59,111 nucleotides of DNA from Noviherbaspirillum autotrophicum (GCF_000818395.1 NZ_JWJG01000028.1:3020199-3079309), one strand, 5' to 3'; shown: positions 17,817-27,487, counted from the stretch's first letter. Numbers and translations are program-made. Notes: generated from the letters alone by a model not told the origin.

Positions 17817-18410
17817 TCAGTGCCGGATACCCAGCAATGCGTATGTTGCGTCCAGCGCATCCTCCAGCGGCTGGCGCGTGCGGTGCACCTTGCCGAGGAC
17901 GGTCGCGCCCAGCCACATCTGGTACAGCACCTGCGCAGTCTTTTGCGCGTCCAGCGCCGGCGCGATGGAGCCTTCCGCGATCCCGCGCCCGATGCAGGTC
18001 GCCAGCACGGCGGTCACGCGCGACGTGCCTTGCTGCAATGTGGCGCGCATCGTGTCCGACAGGTCGGCGACTTCGGCACCGAGCTTGACGACGACGCACT
18101 TGCCTTCGACCTCATGGCAGGACTGGGTGTCGATCCATTCCTTGAAAAAGCGCAACAGCTGCGCGCTCGCCGGCGCAGCGCCGGCCCGCAGCGCCAGCTC
18201 CAGGCGCGCCAGATACCTGTCGAAGTAATCCTGCAACAGCGTATTGCCGAAATCTTCCTTCGACTTGAAATAGTGATAGAAAGAACCTTTCGGCACGCCG
18301 GCCGATGTCAGGATTTCATTCAGGCCGACGGCGGCAAAACCCTTGCCGAGGATGATGGCGCGCGCCGTATTGAGAATATGCTGCCGGGTGTCGGGGAATT
18401 CCTTGTCCAT
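17817..18410 (-). CDS. TetR-family regulator, NemR/AcuR-like
   Basis: 197 residues. The helix-turn-helix is around residues 28-47 ([20 protein letters not shown]). The ligand domain has Cys98 and Cys105 ([10 protein letters not shown]), resembling the redox-active Cys106 region of E. coli NemR, which senses electrophiles and hypochlorite. A palindrome typical of such regulators lies 20 bp upstream of its ATG. Context (ene-reductase, glyoxalase, flavin oxidoreductase) supports a role in sensing reactive aldehydes or quinones. Its direct targets other than itself and ribA are not shown by sequence. Confidence 0.8.
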   Translation of the reverse strand: MDKEFPDTRQHILNTARAIILGKGFAAVGLNEILTSAGVPKGSFYHYFKSKEDFGNTLLQDYFDRYLARLELALRAGAAPASAQLLRFFKEWIDTQSCHEVEGKCVVVKLGAEVADLSDTMRATLQQGTSRVTAVLATCIGRGIAEGSIAPALDAQKTAQVLYQMWLGATVLGKVHRTRQPLEDALDATYALLGIRH

Positions 18411-18430
18411 GCAGCGCAGTATAGCAGGAT

Positions 18431-18445
18431 TAGACCGGTCGTCTA
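18431..18445. promoter_or_regulatory. Operator of the NemR-like repressor
   Basis: TAGAC-CGGTC-GTCTA is an inverted repeat with 5-bp arms, and matches the TAGAC...GTCTA form I recall for NemR-type boxes. It lies 21-35 bp upstream of the regulator ATG, so autorepression is expected. I saw no second copy before gloA or the ene-reductase. Confidence 0.65.
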
Positions 18446-18697
18446 GAAAGGCCGGATTTGCTGTGGGGCCATATTGCACCGAACGGTGCGGCAGGGGGCA
18501 GAGAGAAGCCGTTGCAGGGTTCCTATTGCACCATATCGCCACCATATTCCGCTTCTTCCTGTTTTTTCGAAGTAACCATGCGAGAGCAATCGGTTAATTC
18601 AAGCTCTTGTAACGCGTAAAATGGCCCCAAATTCTAGGCAAGCGCCTTTTCTTTCGGGGAAAGGCAATCTCCTCCGCGGTCTACCAAAGGAATCCTG

Positions 18698-20560
18698 GTG
18701 AATCCCAAGCACATCCGTCTCATTCTCTCCGCAGTCGCTGCATTTCTCCTTTTTTCCATGCTCAGCCAGCAGTTTCATCTGGGCGGGCAAGATACCTCCA
18801 CATCGATCGCGTACTCGGACTTTTTGAGCCAAGTGAAGGCGAAATCGATTCGCGAGGTGGTCATCGAAGGCACCCGCGTTTCTGCGGAGACGACCGATGG
18901 CAAGAAGCTGACGACGAACACGACGCTGCTCGACCGCGGCCTCGTCAACGACCTGATCGGCAACGGCATCAAATTCGACGTGCGCAATCCGGAAGGCCCG
19001 TCCTTCCTTTCGCAGATCTTCGTGTCATGGTTCCCGATGCTGCTGCTGATCGGCGTCTGGGTATGGTTCATGAAGCGCCAGCAGGGCGGCAAGGGCGGCA
19101 TGTTTTCGTTCGGTAAATCGAAGGCGCGCTTGCAGGATGCGGGCTCCAACACCATCACCTTCGCCGATGTGGCCGGCTGCGAAGAGGCGCGTGAAGAGGT
19201 CGACGAGATCGTCGAATTCTTGCGCGAGCCGCGCAAGTTTCAGCAGCTTGGCGGCCATGTGCCCAAGGGCGTGCTGCTGGTCGGCCCGCCGGGAACCGGC
19301 AAGACGCTGCTCGCACGCGCGATGGCCGGCGAAGCGGGCGTGCCGTTTTTCACCATCTCCGGCTCGGACTTTGTCGAAATGTTTGTCGGCGTGGGCGCTT
19401 CGCGTGTGCGCGACTTGTTCGAAACGGCCAAGAAACATGCGCCTTGCATCATCTTCATCGACGAAATCGACGCGGTCGGCCGCGCCCGGGGCACGGGCAT
19501 GGGTGGCGGCAACGACGAGCGCGAGCAGACGCTGAACCAGATGCTGGTCGAAATGGACGGCTTCGAGCCGAATTCCGGCATCATCGTCGTCGCCGCGACC
19601 AATCGTGCCGACGTGCTGGACAAGGCGCTGTTACGGCCGGGCCGCTTCGACCGCCAGGTGATGGTCGGCTTGCCGGACATTCGCGGCCGCGAAAAGATCC
19701 TGCAAGTTCACATGCGCAAGGTGCCGATCTCGCCCGATGTGCGGCCCGACCTCCTCGCGCGCGGCACGCCCGGCTTTTCCGGTGCCGAATTAGCCAACCT
19801 GGTCAACGAAGCGGCATTGTTCGCCGCCCGGCGCAACAAGCGGGTGGTGGACATGCAGGATTTCGAGGATGCGAAGGACAAGATCATCATGGGCCCGGAG
19901 CGCAAGTCGGCCGTCATGCGCGAGGAAGAGCGCCGCAACACCGCGTACCACGAGTCCGGTCATGCGGTGGTGGCCAAGCTGCTGCCCAAGGCCGACCCCG
20001 TGCACAAGGTCACCATCATGCCGCGCGGTTATGCGCTTGGCCTGACCTGGCAACTGCCCGAGCATGATCGCGTGAACATGTACAAGGACAAGATGCTCGA
20101 AGATATCGCCATCCTGTTCGGCGGACGCATTGCCGAAGAAATGTTCATGCACCAGCAGTCGACGGGCGCATCGAACGACTTCGAGCGCGCGACCAAGCTG
20201 GCACGGGCGATGGTGACCCGTTTCGGCATGTCCGAGACGCTGGGCACGATGGTGTATACGGACGAGCAGGACGGCTTTGGCATGAGTTCGCGTACGGTGT
20301 CCGAAGAAACCCAGCAGAAGGTGGACGATGAAATCCGCCGTATCCTTGACGGCCAGTATGCACTGGCGCGTCAGCTGCTCGAGGATAATCAGGACAAAGT
20401 CGAGGTGATGGCGCAGGCGCTGCTTGATTGGGAAACGCTGGATGCGGACCAGGTGGACGACATCATGGCCGGCAGCGCGCCGCGTGCCCCCAAGTACCAG
20501 ACCGAAAGGAAGCACACCCGTGGCGGTGGCGCGGGACCGGTCGTGCCGGCGGTGGCATAA
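18698..20560 (+). CDS. ftsH: ATP-dependent zinc metalloprotease FtsH
   Basis: A 620-residue membrane-anchored AAA+ protease degrading membrane and short-lived cytosolic proteins. TM1 is about residues 6-23; a periplasmic domain follows; TM2 is about 108-125. Walker A is GPPGTGKT (196-203), Walker B IIFIDEID (251-258), and the zinc site HESGH (418-422). The GTG start has AAAGGAAT upstream. No rrmJ/folP neighbours are present, so this may be a second FtsH copy, as some Burkholderiales carry, but other copies lie outside view. Confidence 0.95.
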   Translation: MNPKHIRLILSAVAAFLLFSMLSQQFHLGGQDTSTSIAYSDFLSQVKAKSIREVVIEGTRVSAETTDGKKLTTNTTLLDRGLVNDLIGNGIKFDVRNPEGPSFLSQIFVSWFPMLLLIGVWVWFMKRQQGGKGGMFSFGKSKARLQDAGSNTITFADVAGCEEAREEVDEIVEFLREPRKFQQLGGHVPKGVLLVGPPGTGKTLLARAMAGEAGVPFFTISGSDFVEMFVGVGASRVRDLFETAKKHAPCIIFIDEIDAVGRARGTGMGGGNDEREQTLNQMLVEMDGFEPNSGIIVVAATNRADVLDKALLRPGRFDRQVMVGLPDIRGREKILQVHMRKVPISPDVRPDLLARGTPGFSGAELANLVNEAALFAARRNKRVVDMQDFEDAKDKIIMGPERKSAVMREEERRNTAYHESGHAVVAKLLPKADPVHKVTIMPRGYALGLTWQLPEHDRVNMYKDKMLEDIAILFGGRIAEEMFMHQQSTGASNDFERATKLARAMVTRFGMSETLGTMVYTDEQDGFGMSSRTVSEETQQKVDDEIRRILDGQYALARQLLEDNQDKVEVMAQALLDWETLDADQVDDIMAGSAPRAPKYQTERKHTRGGGAGPVVPAVA

Positions 20561-20618
20561 CTGCGCCGGTTGCCGCCCTCCTTGCCGGCCATGCTGTACA
20601 GCAGGCCGTGAAGCATGG

Positions 20619-21638
20619 CTATGCCGGATGGACGCTGCAGACATGGATGCCGGCCTGTTCGTCGAAGGCGAAGTGCACCGGCAGGAACGCTGATATCACA
20701 TCTGCATTGGTCCGGGTGTGCTGTGACACCTGGATGGTGGTGAAGCGTCCGCCGCCGGCCAGCGCAAGCGGAATCATGAGCTGGTCGGCCAGATGTTCGC
20801 CGACGGCGGCATCGCCGCGCAGGTAGTGCTGCGCCTCCCGGATAGCCTGCAGCGCAACCTCTTCGGCGCGACGCCTTTTCTCGCCGATGGCGCTGAACAC
20901 CTCGGTGACATGGCGGTATTCCAGCGTGATCAGCAGCGCGTTGCCCGGCCCCTGGTCGGGCGGCGCGGCGATCGCCCGCAGCTGTGCGTCGCTCCATCCC
21001 ATTGCGCGGCGTACGCAGTCGAGCTCGCGCTGTGCGACCTGGGGCGGAATGCCAGCCACGATGCTTTCCGCATACTGCGCCACCGGTTCGCCGCGCTGCA
21101 TCAGCTCGACCGGCTGCAAGCGGGAACAGGGCTGTATCTGCGCCCACAGTTCACCGCCGCCGGCGGGATAGAAGCCGAAGCGGCGCACCCGCAGCTCCAC
21201 GCATGCACCCATTAGAACAAGCAAGCGCGCGTAGGCGCGCTGCAGGAATTGCGCAGGCGGCGCCATCGGATTGTGCGTGCCGCCAATGACGCGCACCGTT
21301 GACGGCCTATCCGCGTGCCACAGCGCCGGCAGCAGTGTTTGCAGTACCAGCGTGCTGCTGCCGGCAGTGCCAATGTCGAAATCGTAATGCCCGCCGGTGA
21401 TTCTGCCCGGCGCAAACTCGAGCGTGCGCGAGCCGACCGCCATGTCGCCAAGATCGGCGCCACACACGCGTGCGGCTGCCTGCACCGCCACCAGGTGCTG
21501 GCGCCGCAGGCCCGGCTGCGTGCGGTTGGCGCGGATATGGACAATGCGAAAAGGGCGCCCGGTGATCATGGACAGTGTCAGCGCGGTGCGCAGGATCTGG
21601 CCGCCGCCTTCGCCTTGCGAGCCATCCAGTTCGATCAT
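20619..21638 (-). CDS. rtcA: RNA 3'-terminal phosphate cyclase
   Basis: 339 residues; converts RNA 3'-phosphates to 2',3'-cyclic phosphates using ATP through a covalent histidine-AMP. The start MIELDGSQGEGGGQILRTAL is the family signature; IRANRTQPGLRRQHL and GTAGSSTLVLQTLLP follow. The catalytic His is in SQHTRTNADV near the C-terminus. It lies 32 bp after rtcB, in the same operon. In E. coli this operon is driven by RtcR with sigma-54; no rtcR is in the window. Confidence 0.93.
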   Translation of the reverse strand: MIELDGSQGEGGGQILRTALTLSMITGRPFRIVHIRANRTQPGLRRQHLVAVQAAARVCGADLGDMAVGSRTLEFAPGRITGGHYDFDIGTAGSSTLVLQTLLPALWHADRPSTVRVIGGTHNPMAPPAQFLQRAYARLLVLMGACVELRVRRFGFYPAGGGELWAQIQPCSRLQPVELMQRGEPVAQYAESIVAGIPPQVAQRELDCVRRAMGWSDAQLRAIAAPPDQGPGNALLITLEYRHVTEVFSAIGEKRRRAEEVALQAIREAQHYLRGDAAVGEHLADQLMIPLALAGGGRFTTIQVSQHTRTNADVISAFLPVHFAFDEQAGIHVCSVHPA

Positions 21639-21670
21639 GGCGCTTGTCTCGACGTCAGCCCATCATGCCG

Positions 21671-22903
21671 TCAGCCCTTCACGCACACCACCTGCTTCAA
21701 GGTATGCACCACTTCCACCAGGTCCTGCTGCGCCTGCATCACCGCGTCGATATCCTTGTATGCCATCGGGATTTCATCGATCACGCCGGCATCCTTGCGG
21801 CATTCGACGCCTTGTGTCGCCCGGACCTGGTCGTCGACCGTGTAGCGCCGTTTCGCTTCGCTGCGGCTCATGGTGCGGCCGGCGCCGTGGCTGCAGCTGT
21901 GGAAGCTGTCCGGGTTGCCCTTGCCGCGCACGATGTAGCTTTTCGCGCCCATCGAGCCGGGGATGATGCCTAGCTCGCCGGCGCGCGCCGACACCGCGCC
22001 CTTGCGCGTGACAAGCACTTCGCGGCCGAAATGCGTTTCCTTCTGCACGTAGTTGTGATGGCAGTTGACCGCTTCCACGTGCGCGTCGAACGGTTTGGCG
22101 ATCACGCCGCGCACGGCGGCCACGAGGTTCTGCATCATCACCTTGCGATTCATGCGCGCGAACTTCTGCGCCCAGCCGACCGCCTGCACATAGTCGTCGT
22201 AGTGCCGCGTTCCTTCCGACAGGTACGCGAGATCCTGGTCCGGCAGGTTGACCTGGTGCACGCGCATGTCTTGCCGGGCCAGCTCGATGAAGTGGGAGCC
22301 GATCGCATTGCCCACGCCGCGCGAGCCGGAATGCAGCATCAGCCACACGAAGCCGGCCTCGTCCAGGCAGATCTCGACGAAATGGTTGCCGCTGCCGAGC
22401 GTGCCGAGGTGGCGGTAGTTGTTGGTGTGCCTGAGCTTCGGCGTCTTGGCGCAGATGACGTCGAATTCCTCCTTCAGTTGCGCCCAGGCGGCGTCCACCG
22501 AGCGCGGCGGCGCGTCCCACGAACCCTCGTCGCCGCCCTTGCGTCTGCGGCCTTTCGACAGGCCGTGCGGGATTGCGCGCTCGATCGCACCGCGCAGCTT
22601 GCCGAGGTTGTCCGGCAGGTCGCGCGCGGTCAGCGTGGTCCTGGCCGCCATCATGCCGCAACCGATGTCGACGCCGACGGCGGCCGGAATGATGGCGCCG
22701 ACGGTCGGGATCACGCTGCCGATGGTCGAGCCCTTGCCGAGATGCACATCCGGCATTGCCGCGATGTGCTTGTAAATGAAGGGCATCTGCGCGGTATTGG
22801 CCAGCTGGCGCTTCGCCGCCTCTTCCACCGGCACCCCGCGGGTCCACATCTTGACCGGCCGTCCACCGTCGACGGCCAGCACATCGTATTGCTCGTGCTT
22901 CAT
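21671..22903 (-). CDS. rtcB: RNA-splicing ligase RtcB family protein
   Basis: 410 residues; GTP- and Mn-dependent ligase joining RNA 2',3'-cyclic phosphate or 3'-phosphate ends to 5'-OH ends, used in RNA repair. Metal ligands are visible in AAVGVDIGCGMMAA (Asp, Cys), GSGNHFVEI (His) and LHSGSRGVGN (His). The guanylylated histidine is in HSCSHGAGR. Length fits the bacterial short form. ATG 22903 is preceded by AAAGAAA, a modest ribosome site. It is first in the rtcBA operon. Confidence 0.93.
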   Translation of the reverse strand: MKHEQYDVLAVDGGRPVKMWTRGVPVEEAAKRQLANTAQMPFIYKHIAAMPDVHLGKGSTIGSVIPTVGAIIPAAVGVDIGCGMMAARTTLTARDLPDNLGKLRGAIERAIPHGLSKGRRRKGGDEGSWDAPPRSVDAAWAQLKEEFDVICAKTPKLRHTNNYRHLGTLGSGNHFVEICLDEAGFVWLMLHSGSRGVGNAIGSHFIELARQDMRVHQVNLPDQDLAYLSEGTRHYDDYVQAVGWAQKFARMNRKVMMQNLVAAVRGVIAKPFDAHVEAVNCHHNYVQKETHFGREVLVTRKGAVSARAGELGIIPGSMGAKSYIVRGKGNPDSFHSCSHGAGRTMSRSEAKRRYTVDDQVRATQGVECRKDAGVIDEIPMAYKDIDAVMQAQQDLVEVVHTLKQVVCVKG

Positions 22904-22985
22904 GATTTTCTTTCAAGCGGCATCAGATTGCTTCATGCAATAGACCGCCATTCGCGCCATAAATTGCATGGCGCGCCGGCCCTCG

Positions 22986-23366
22986 TCAGTCTTGCGCGTC
23001 GCGCGCCTGGTGCTTGAGTTCGGTGTATTTCTTCGCCGAGCCGTACGACTGCTCGACTGGATAGCGCAGCGCGTTCTTCCGGATCTTGTCCTGCGCTGCC
23101 GCGATCAGGTCGAAGCCGTTGTCTTCCGCAATCAGCAGCAGGTAATGCAGCACGTCGGCGCATTCTTCGCGCAGCTGCTGCCGGAATTTTTCCTCCGACT
23201 GCAGCGCTGCCAGCTCGGCGTCGCTCTTCCATTGCGTCAGCTCCAGCAGCTCGGCGGCTTCCAGGTTGAGGGAAATGATGAGGTTTTTCAGCGTGTGGAA
23301 CTGCTTCCAGTTCCGCTCGTCGCGGAACCGGATCAGCAAGTCCCTGATCGTGTTGAGGTCGGACAT
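22986..23366 (-). CDS. MazG-like nucleotide pyrophosphohydrolase
   Basis: A 126-residue all-alpha NTP pyrophosphohydrolase (RS21-C6/MazG-like). The Mg-binding carboxylates are in NLEAAELLELTQW and REECADVLHYLLLIAED, the EExxE...ExxxD pattern of the family. Such short enzymes hydrolyse dCTP or modified nucleotides to the monophosphate, as house-cleaning. ATG 23366 gives the usual length; longer upstream frames have no support. It is 82 bp upstream of rtcB in the same direction. Confidence 0.88.
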   Translation of the reverse strand: MSDLNTIRDLLIRFRDERNWKQFHTLKNLIISLNLEAAELLELTQWKSDAELAALQSEEKFRQQLREECADVLHYLLLIAEDNGFDLIAAAQDKIRKNALRYPVEQSYGSAKKYTELKHQARDAQD

Positions 23367-23412
23367 CGGGCGCGCCTGGCGAATGCGGGGCTGCCAGTAT
23401 AGCGCCGCGCTG

Positions 23413-25863
23413 TCAATTCCCGCGCAGGGCGGCCGGTCGTGCGGCCTCCTCGGCCCGGGGCGCTGCGCCGGCATGGCCGAAGCGGTAGTCCGGCAGGCGC
23501 ACCCGCTTCATGCGCGCCCAGTACGAGAATGTGAACCCCGGCCACAGCGTGACATTCTTTCCGCTGGCATCCAGGTACCAGCTCTTGCAGCCTGTGGCCC
23601 ACACCGTCTTGTGCATGCGCTGCTGCAGCCGCGCATTGAATTGTGCCTGCGCCTGCTGATCCACCTCGATCGAGGTCATGCCGTTTTTGTGCATGAGCTT
23701 CAGGCATTTCATCGCGTGGTTGATCTGCTGCTCGGCCATGAACACGACCGAATTGTGGCCAAGGCCGGTGTTCGGCCCCAGCAGCATGAACAGGTTGGGG
23801 TAGCCGGCCGCCATCAGGCCGCAATATGCCTGCACGCCGCCGCGCCAGGCATCGTTCAGGTCGACGCCGCCGCGCCCGACGAAACGCACCGGCGAAAGCA
23901 GGTCGGTGACGCGAAACCCGGTGCCGTAGATGATGGCGTCGGCCGCATGCCTGACGCCACGGCTGTCGACGATGCCGTCGTCGGTGACTTCGGCGATGGC
24001 GTCGGTGACGACGGCGACATTCGGCCGCGCCAGCGCCGGGTAGTAATCGTTCGACAGCAGGATGCGCTTGCAGCCGATGGTGTAGCGCGGCGTGAGCTTG
24101 TCGCGCAGCGCCGGGTCAGCGATGTGCTTGGCGATATGCTTGCGGCCCATCTTTTCGGCCAGCGCCATCAGTTTCGGATGCAGGAAGGCCAGCCCGCCCA
24201 GTTCCTGCCGCCAATACACAAAGCTGCGGAACAGGCCCATGGCGCCGGGCACGCGGCGCAGAATCGCCTGCGCGCGCCGGCCGATCGGATGGTCCATCTT
24301 CGGCAGCACCCACGCGGGCGTGCGCTGGAACAACGTCAGTTGCGCGGCGCGGGATGCGATCTGCGGCACGAACTGGATGGCGCTGGCGCCGGTGCCGATG
24401 ACCGTCACGCGCTTGCCGGAAAAGTCATATCCGTGGTCCCACTCGGCCGAGTGAAACGCCACGCCGCGAAAACGCTCGATGCCGGGCAGTTGCGGGTAGG
24501 CCGGGCGATGCAATGCGCCCATGGCCGACACCACGATGCGCGCCGTCAGTAACCTGCCGTCGGCGGTACGCACGCGCCACAGATCGCTCGTCTCGTCGAA
24601 TACCGCGTCCCGCATTTCGGCACCGAAGCAGATATGCGGCGCAAGCCGATACTTGTCGACGCAATGCTTCAGGTAGGCGAGGATTTCGGCCTGGCCGGAA
24701 TACATGCGGCTCCAGTCGGCCTTGCGCTCGAATGAAAACGAATACATGTGCGACGGCACGTCGCATGCGCACCCCGGATAGGTGTTCTCGCGCCAGGTGC
24801 CGCCGATCTTGGTCGACTTTTCCAGCAGCAGGAAGGAGGCGATACCGGCCTGCTTGAGCCTGATCGCCATGCCCAGGCCGGAGAACCCGGTGCCGATGAT
24901 GAGCGCATCGAAGTCCGGCCGCGCCGCATTGCCGGCGCTAGTGACCGCAGACGTGCGCGGACCGTCGGCGGCGAAGGCTGCCGTCTTTTTCAGGAAGACC
25001 GTCGCGGCTGCGAGCGATTCGCGCCCCTCCGGGATCAGCCAGTGGAACAGCTGCCACACATGCGGCACCGCCGGCCACAGGCGCAGGTCGACGGCTACGC
25101 CGGCCGCCTGCGCGCGCTGCGCCAGCTCGGTCGAATCGTCGCGCAAGACTTCGTCGGTGCCGACGTGGATCAACAGCGGCGGCAGGCCGCGCAGGTCGGC
25201 GCGCACCGGCGACGCCAGCGGCGAGCGCGGGTCGGCGCCGGCCAGATAAGCTTCGGCCGCCAGCGGCATGCGTTCGCCGATGAACATCGCGCAACGGCTG
25301 CTGTTGTGCATGCGCGAGGGCAGGGTGTTTTCCATGTCGGTCAGCGGCGAGAACAGGGCGGCCGCCGCCGGCATCGGCATGCGGTCGTCGCGCAGGCGCA
25401 GCAGCAGCGCCAGCGCCAGGCCGCCGCCGGCCGAATCGCCCGCCACCATCAGTCGCGTCGGGTCGCATCCGGCGCTCAGCAGCGCCGCGTACACCGATTC
25501 CGCATCCTCGATGGCGGCCGGGAACGGGAACTCGGGTGCCAGGCGGTAGTCCGGCACGAACACGCGCATGCCCTGCCGCGCAAAGAACGTCGTGACGGCG
25601 CGGTGGGTGCGCGGCGAACACGCAAAGTAGCCGCCGCCGTGCAGGTACAGCAGCGTGATGCTGCCGCTGCCGGCGCGCGACTCGACCCATTCTCCGGGCA
25701 CGCCGCCCAGCGTGTGCGGTGTGACGATGACGTCCTTCGGGGTACGGTAGAGCACGCCACCCAGCACGCGGCGCGCGCTGGTGGCATCGGCGCACGTCGC
25801 CAGCCGGCGCTTGAATGTCTTGCGCAGCATCGCGCTGACGAAGCGTGCCTGCCAGCTGCTCAT
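23413..25863 (-). CDS. Esterase-Baeyer-Villiger monooxygenase fusion
   Basis: 816 residues with two enzyme domains. Residues about 1-300 are an HSL-family alpha/beta hydrolase: oxyanion motif HGGG (75-78), nucleophile Ser144 in GDSAGGG, Asp237 in GTDEVLR and His268 in VPHVWQ. Residues about 316-816 are a flavin monooxygenase: FAD motif GTGFSG (324-329), the Baeyer-Villiger fingerprint FRGVAFHSAEWD (465-476) and NADPH motif GTGASA (490-495). The order of chemistry is attractive: ketone to ester by the monooxygenase, then ester cleavage by the esterase. Its start overlaps the SDR stop by ATGA, so an alcohol could be oxidised to the ketone by the SDR first. The substrate is unknown; steroids, terpenoids or long-chain ketones are options. 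Confidence 0.9.
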   Translation of the reverse strand: MSSWQARFVSAMLRKTFKRRLATCADATSARRVLGGVLYRTPKDVIVTPHTLGGVPGEWVESRAGSGSITLLYLHGGGYFACSPRTHRAVTTFFARQGMRVFVPDYRLAPEFPFPAAIEDAESVYAALLSAGCDPTRLMVAGDSAGGGLALALLLRLRDDRMPMPAAAALFSPLTDMENTLPSRMHNSSRCAMFIGERMPLAAEAYLAGADPRSPLASPVRADLRGLPPLLIHVGTDEVLRDDSTELAQRAQAAGVAVDLRLWPAVPHVWQLFHWLIPEGRESLAAATVFLKKTAAFAADGPRTSAVTSAGNAARPDFDALIIGTGFSGLGMAIRLKQAGIASFLLLEKSTKIGGTWRENTYPGCACDVPSHMYSFSFERKADWSRMYSGQAEILAYLKHCVDKYRLAPHICFGAEMRDAVFDETSDLWRVRTADGRLLTARIVVSAMGALHRPAYPQLPGIERFRGVAFHSAEWDHGYDFSGKRVTVIGTGASAIQFVPQIASRAAQLTLFQRTPAWVLPKMDHPIGRRAQAILRRVPGAMGLFRSFVYWRQELGGLAFLHPKLMALAEKMGRKHIAKHIADPALRDKLTPRYTIGCKRILLSNDYYPALARPNVAVVTDAIAEVTDDGIVDSRGVRHAADAIIYGTGFRVTDLLSPVRFVGRGGVDLNDAWRGGVQAYCGLMAAGYPNLFMLLGPNTGLGHNSVVFMAEQQINHAMKCLKLMHKNGMTSIEVDQQAQAQFNARLQQRMHKTVWATGCKSWYLDASGKNVTLWPGFTFSYWARMKRVRLPDYRFGHAGAAPRAEEAARPAALRGN

Positions 25864-26723
25864 GACGGCCTCTTTTCATTGAGCGGGACCGGCGCGTTGG
25901 TCAGGCCGTGCGTTTCGAACAGGCGCCTGATGAGCGCCCAGTAGCCCAGCGGCGCCAGGCGCGACAGCCAGTCGAGCACGCGCGCATCCGGCCCGATCAG
26001 GATGCGCGGCGCGCGCCGCTCGATGCCGCGCACGATGCACAGCGCCGCCTGCTCGGGCGTGGTGCGCACCTCGCTGAAGAACTTGTCCGCCAGCTGCTGC
26101 GCCTCGCTGTCGCTGAACTGCGCGGTGCGCCGCGCCCGGTGCGCGATGCGCGTCTTGATGCCGCCCGGGTGCACCACCGACACGGTGAGCGCGCTGCCCG
26201 CCAGCTCGTGGCGCAGCGCATCGGTAAAGCCGCGCACGGCAAACTTGCTGGCGCAGTAGGGCCCTTGCCCGGCCGGCGCCACCAGGCCGAACACGCTCGA
26301 CAGGTTCACCAGGTGCGATTGCGCCTCGCGCCGCAAAAGCGGCAGGAACGCCTTGGTGGTGCGCACCACGCCCCAGAAGTTGATGTCCATGAGCCATTCG
26401 ATTTCTTCCAGCGCGAGCTGCTCGACGTTGCCCATCAGCGCCACGCCAGCGTTATTGATCAACAGGTTGACGCGCCCATGCTGGGCCAGGACGGACGCGG
26501 GCAGTGCGGCGACGGCGGCCGCGTCGGCAATGTCGAGCGGGTGCTCGCTCACGCGCACGCCAAGCGCGCGCACCGACTGCGCGGTGTGCGCCAGCTGCTG
26601 CGCATCGCGGTCCGCCAGCGCGACATGGCAGCCGCGGCGCCCCAGTTCGTGCGCCAGCGCGGCACCGATGCCGTGCGCCGCGCCAGTGACGACGGCAACG
26701 CTGTTCTTCAATTCGAATGCCAT
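25860..26723 (-). CDS. Short-chain dehydrogenase/reductase
   Basis: A 287-residue classical SDR using NAD(P). The cofactor motif is TGAAHGIG; NNAG is in the central sheet; the catalytic Ser is in VNLSSVFG and the Tyr-Lys pair in YCASK. GGAGGAG lies just before the ATG. It is the first gene of a two-gene operon with the esterase-monooxygenase, so an alcohol/ketone interconversion is likely. It is divergent from a TetR regulator with two palindromes between them. Confidence 0.9.
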   Translation of the reverse strand: MAFELKNSVAVVTGAAHGIGAALAHELGRRGCHVALADRDAQQLAHTAQSVRALGVRVSEHPLDIADAAAVAALPASVLAQHGRVNLLINNAGVALMGNVEQLALEEIEWLMDINFWGVVRTTKAFLPLLRREAQSHLVNLSSVFGLVAPAGQGPYCASKFAVRGFTDALRHELAGSALTVSVVHPGGIKTRIAHRARRTAQFSDSEAQQLADKFFSEVRTTPEQAALCIVRGIERRAPRILIGPDARVLDWLSRLAPLGYWALIRRLFETHGLTNAPVPLNEKRPS

Positions 26724-26735
26724 GCTGCTCCTCCG

Positions 26736-26750
26736 TCCATTTCAAATGGA
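26736..26750. promoter_or_regulatory. Palindrome before the SDR gene
   Basis: TCCATTT-C-AAATGGA is a perfect inverted repeat with 7-bp arms, lying just upstream of the SDR ribosome site. It is a candidate operator for the divergent TetR regulator, or a weak hairpin in the leader. Confidence 0.4.
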
Positions 26751-26827
26751 AACATTTTTCTGCGGCTTGCCCGCGCAGCGTGCAACAATGACTTGCGCTG
26801 CGCCAGAATCTTTAGCGGGATTCAGTG

Positions 26828-26843
26828 TAAGGTGAATACCTTA
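26828..26843. promoter_or_regulatory. Candidate operator before TetR gene
   Basis: TAAGGT-GAAT-ACCTTA is a perfect inverted repeat with 6-bp arms, 21 bp upstream of the TetR ATG, in the divergent gap. Its position and symmetry suit TetR autoregulation. It differs in sequence from the palindrome at 26736, so the two need not bind the same protein. Confidence 0.5.
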
Positions 26844-26863
26844 GGATCATCAAAAGGATAATC

Positions 26864-27487
26864 ATGACCTCAGAGGCCCTCAATACGCGCGAGCGAATTC
26901 TCGCAACATGTTTGCGCTTGTTCAATGAGTCCAACCCGGCGGCCGTCACCACCGCCGAAATCGCGCGCACCGTCGGCATCAACGAAGGCAACTTGTATTA
27001 CTACTTCCGCAAGAAGGAAGACATCCTGGTCGCGCTGTTCGAGCAATTCGAGGCGGCGCTCGATGACGTGGCCAACGCGCCGCCGGCGGCGCACGATCTC
27101 GGGCCCGGCTATCTGGAGAAGTGGTTCAACCTGATGTGGGAGTGGCGCTTCTTTTACCGCGACACGGCCGCCATCAAGCGCATGGCGCCCGCGCTGCACG
27201 GCAAGGGCATGGCGCTGGCCGAGCGCGGGCAGGCCGACGTGCGGCGCGCGCTGCAGCAGATGGCCGACGCTGGCTTGCTCAAGGCGTCGCGCGGCGAGAT
27301 CGAGCGGCTGGTGGTCAATGCCTGGATCGTGTCGAGCTACTGGCTGGACTACCTGCATTCGCGCCACAACGTCGAACGGGTCACGCGCGAGCACATCGGC
27401 TGGGGCTTTGCGCAAGTCATGAGCCTGTTCGAGCCGTATGCCGCCCGCACGACGGCAGCCGGCACGGCTCAAAAGAAATCGGCCTGA
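26864..27487 (+). CDS. TetR-family transcriptional regulator
   Basis: 207 residues. The N-terminal helix-turn-helix is clear (AVTTAEIARTVGINEGNLYYY, residues about 27-47). The C-terminal ligand domain contains ERVTREHIGWGFAQVMSLF and is not assigned to a known ligand class. AAGGAT lies upstream of ATG 26864. It is divergent from the SDR/esterase-monooxygenase operon and so probably controls it; the inducer may be its substrate. Confidence 0.85.
   Translation: MTSEALNTRERILATCLRLFNESNPAAVTTAEIARTVGINEGNLYYYFRKKEDILVALFEQFEAALDDVANAPPAAHDLGPGYLEKWFNLMWEWRFFYRDTAAIKRMAPALHGKGMALAERGQADVRRALQQMADAGLLKASRGEIERLVVNAWIVSSYWLDYLHSRHNVERVTREHIGWGFAQVMSLFEPYAARTTAAGTAQKKSA

Noticed and set aside
22940-22985. 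Sigma-54 promoter for rtcB
   Set aside because: TGGCGG-TCTA-TTGC has nine rather than ten bases between GG and GC; RpoN promoters are strict in spacing.
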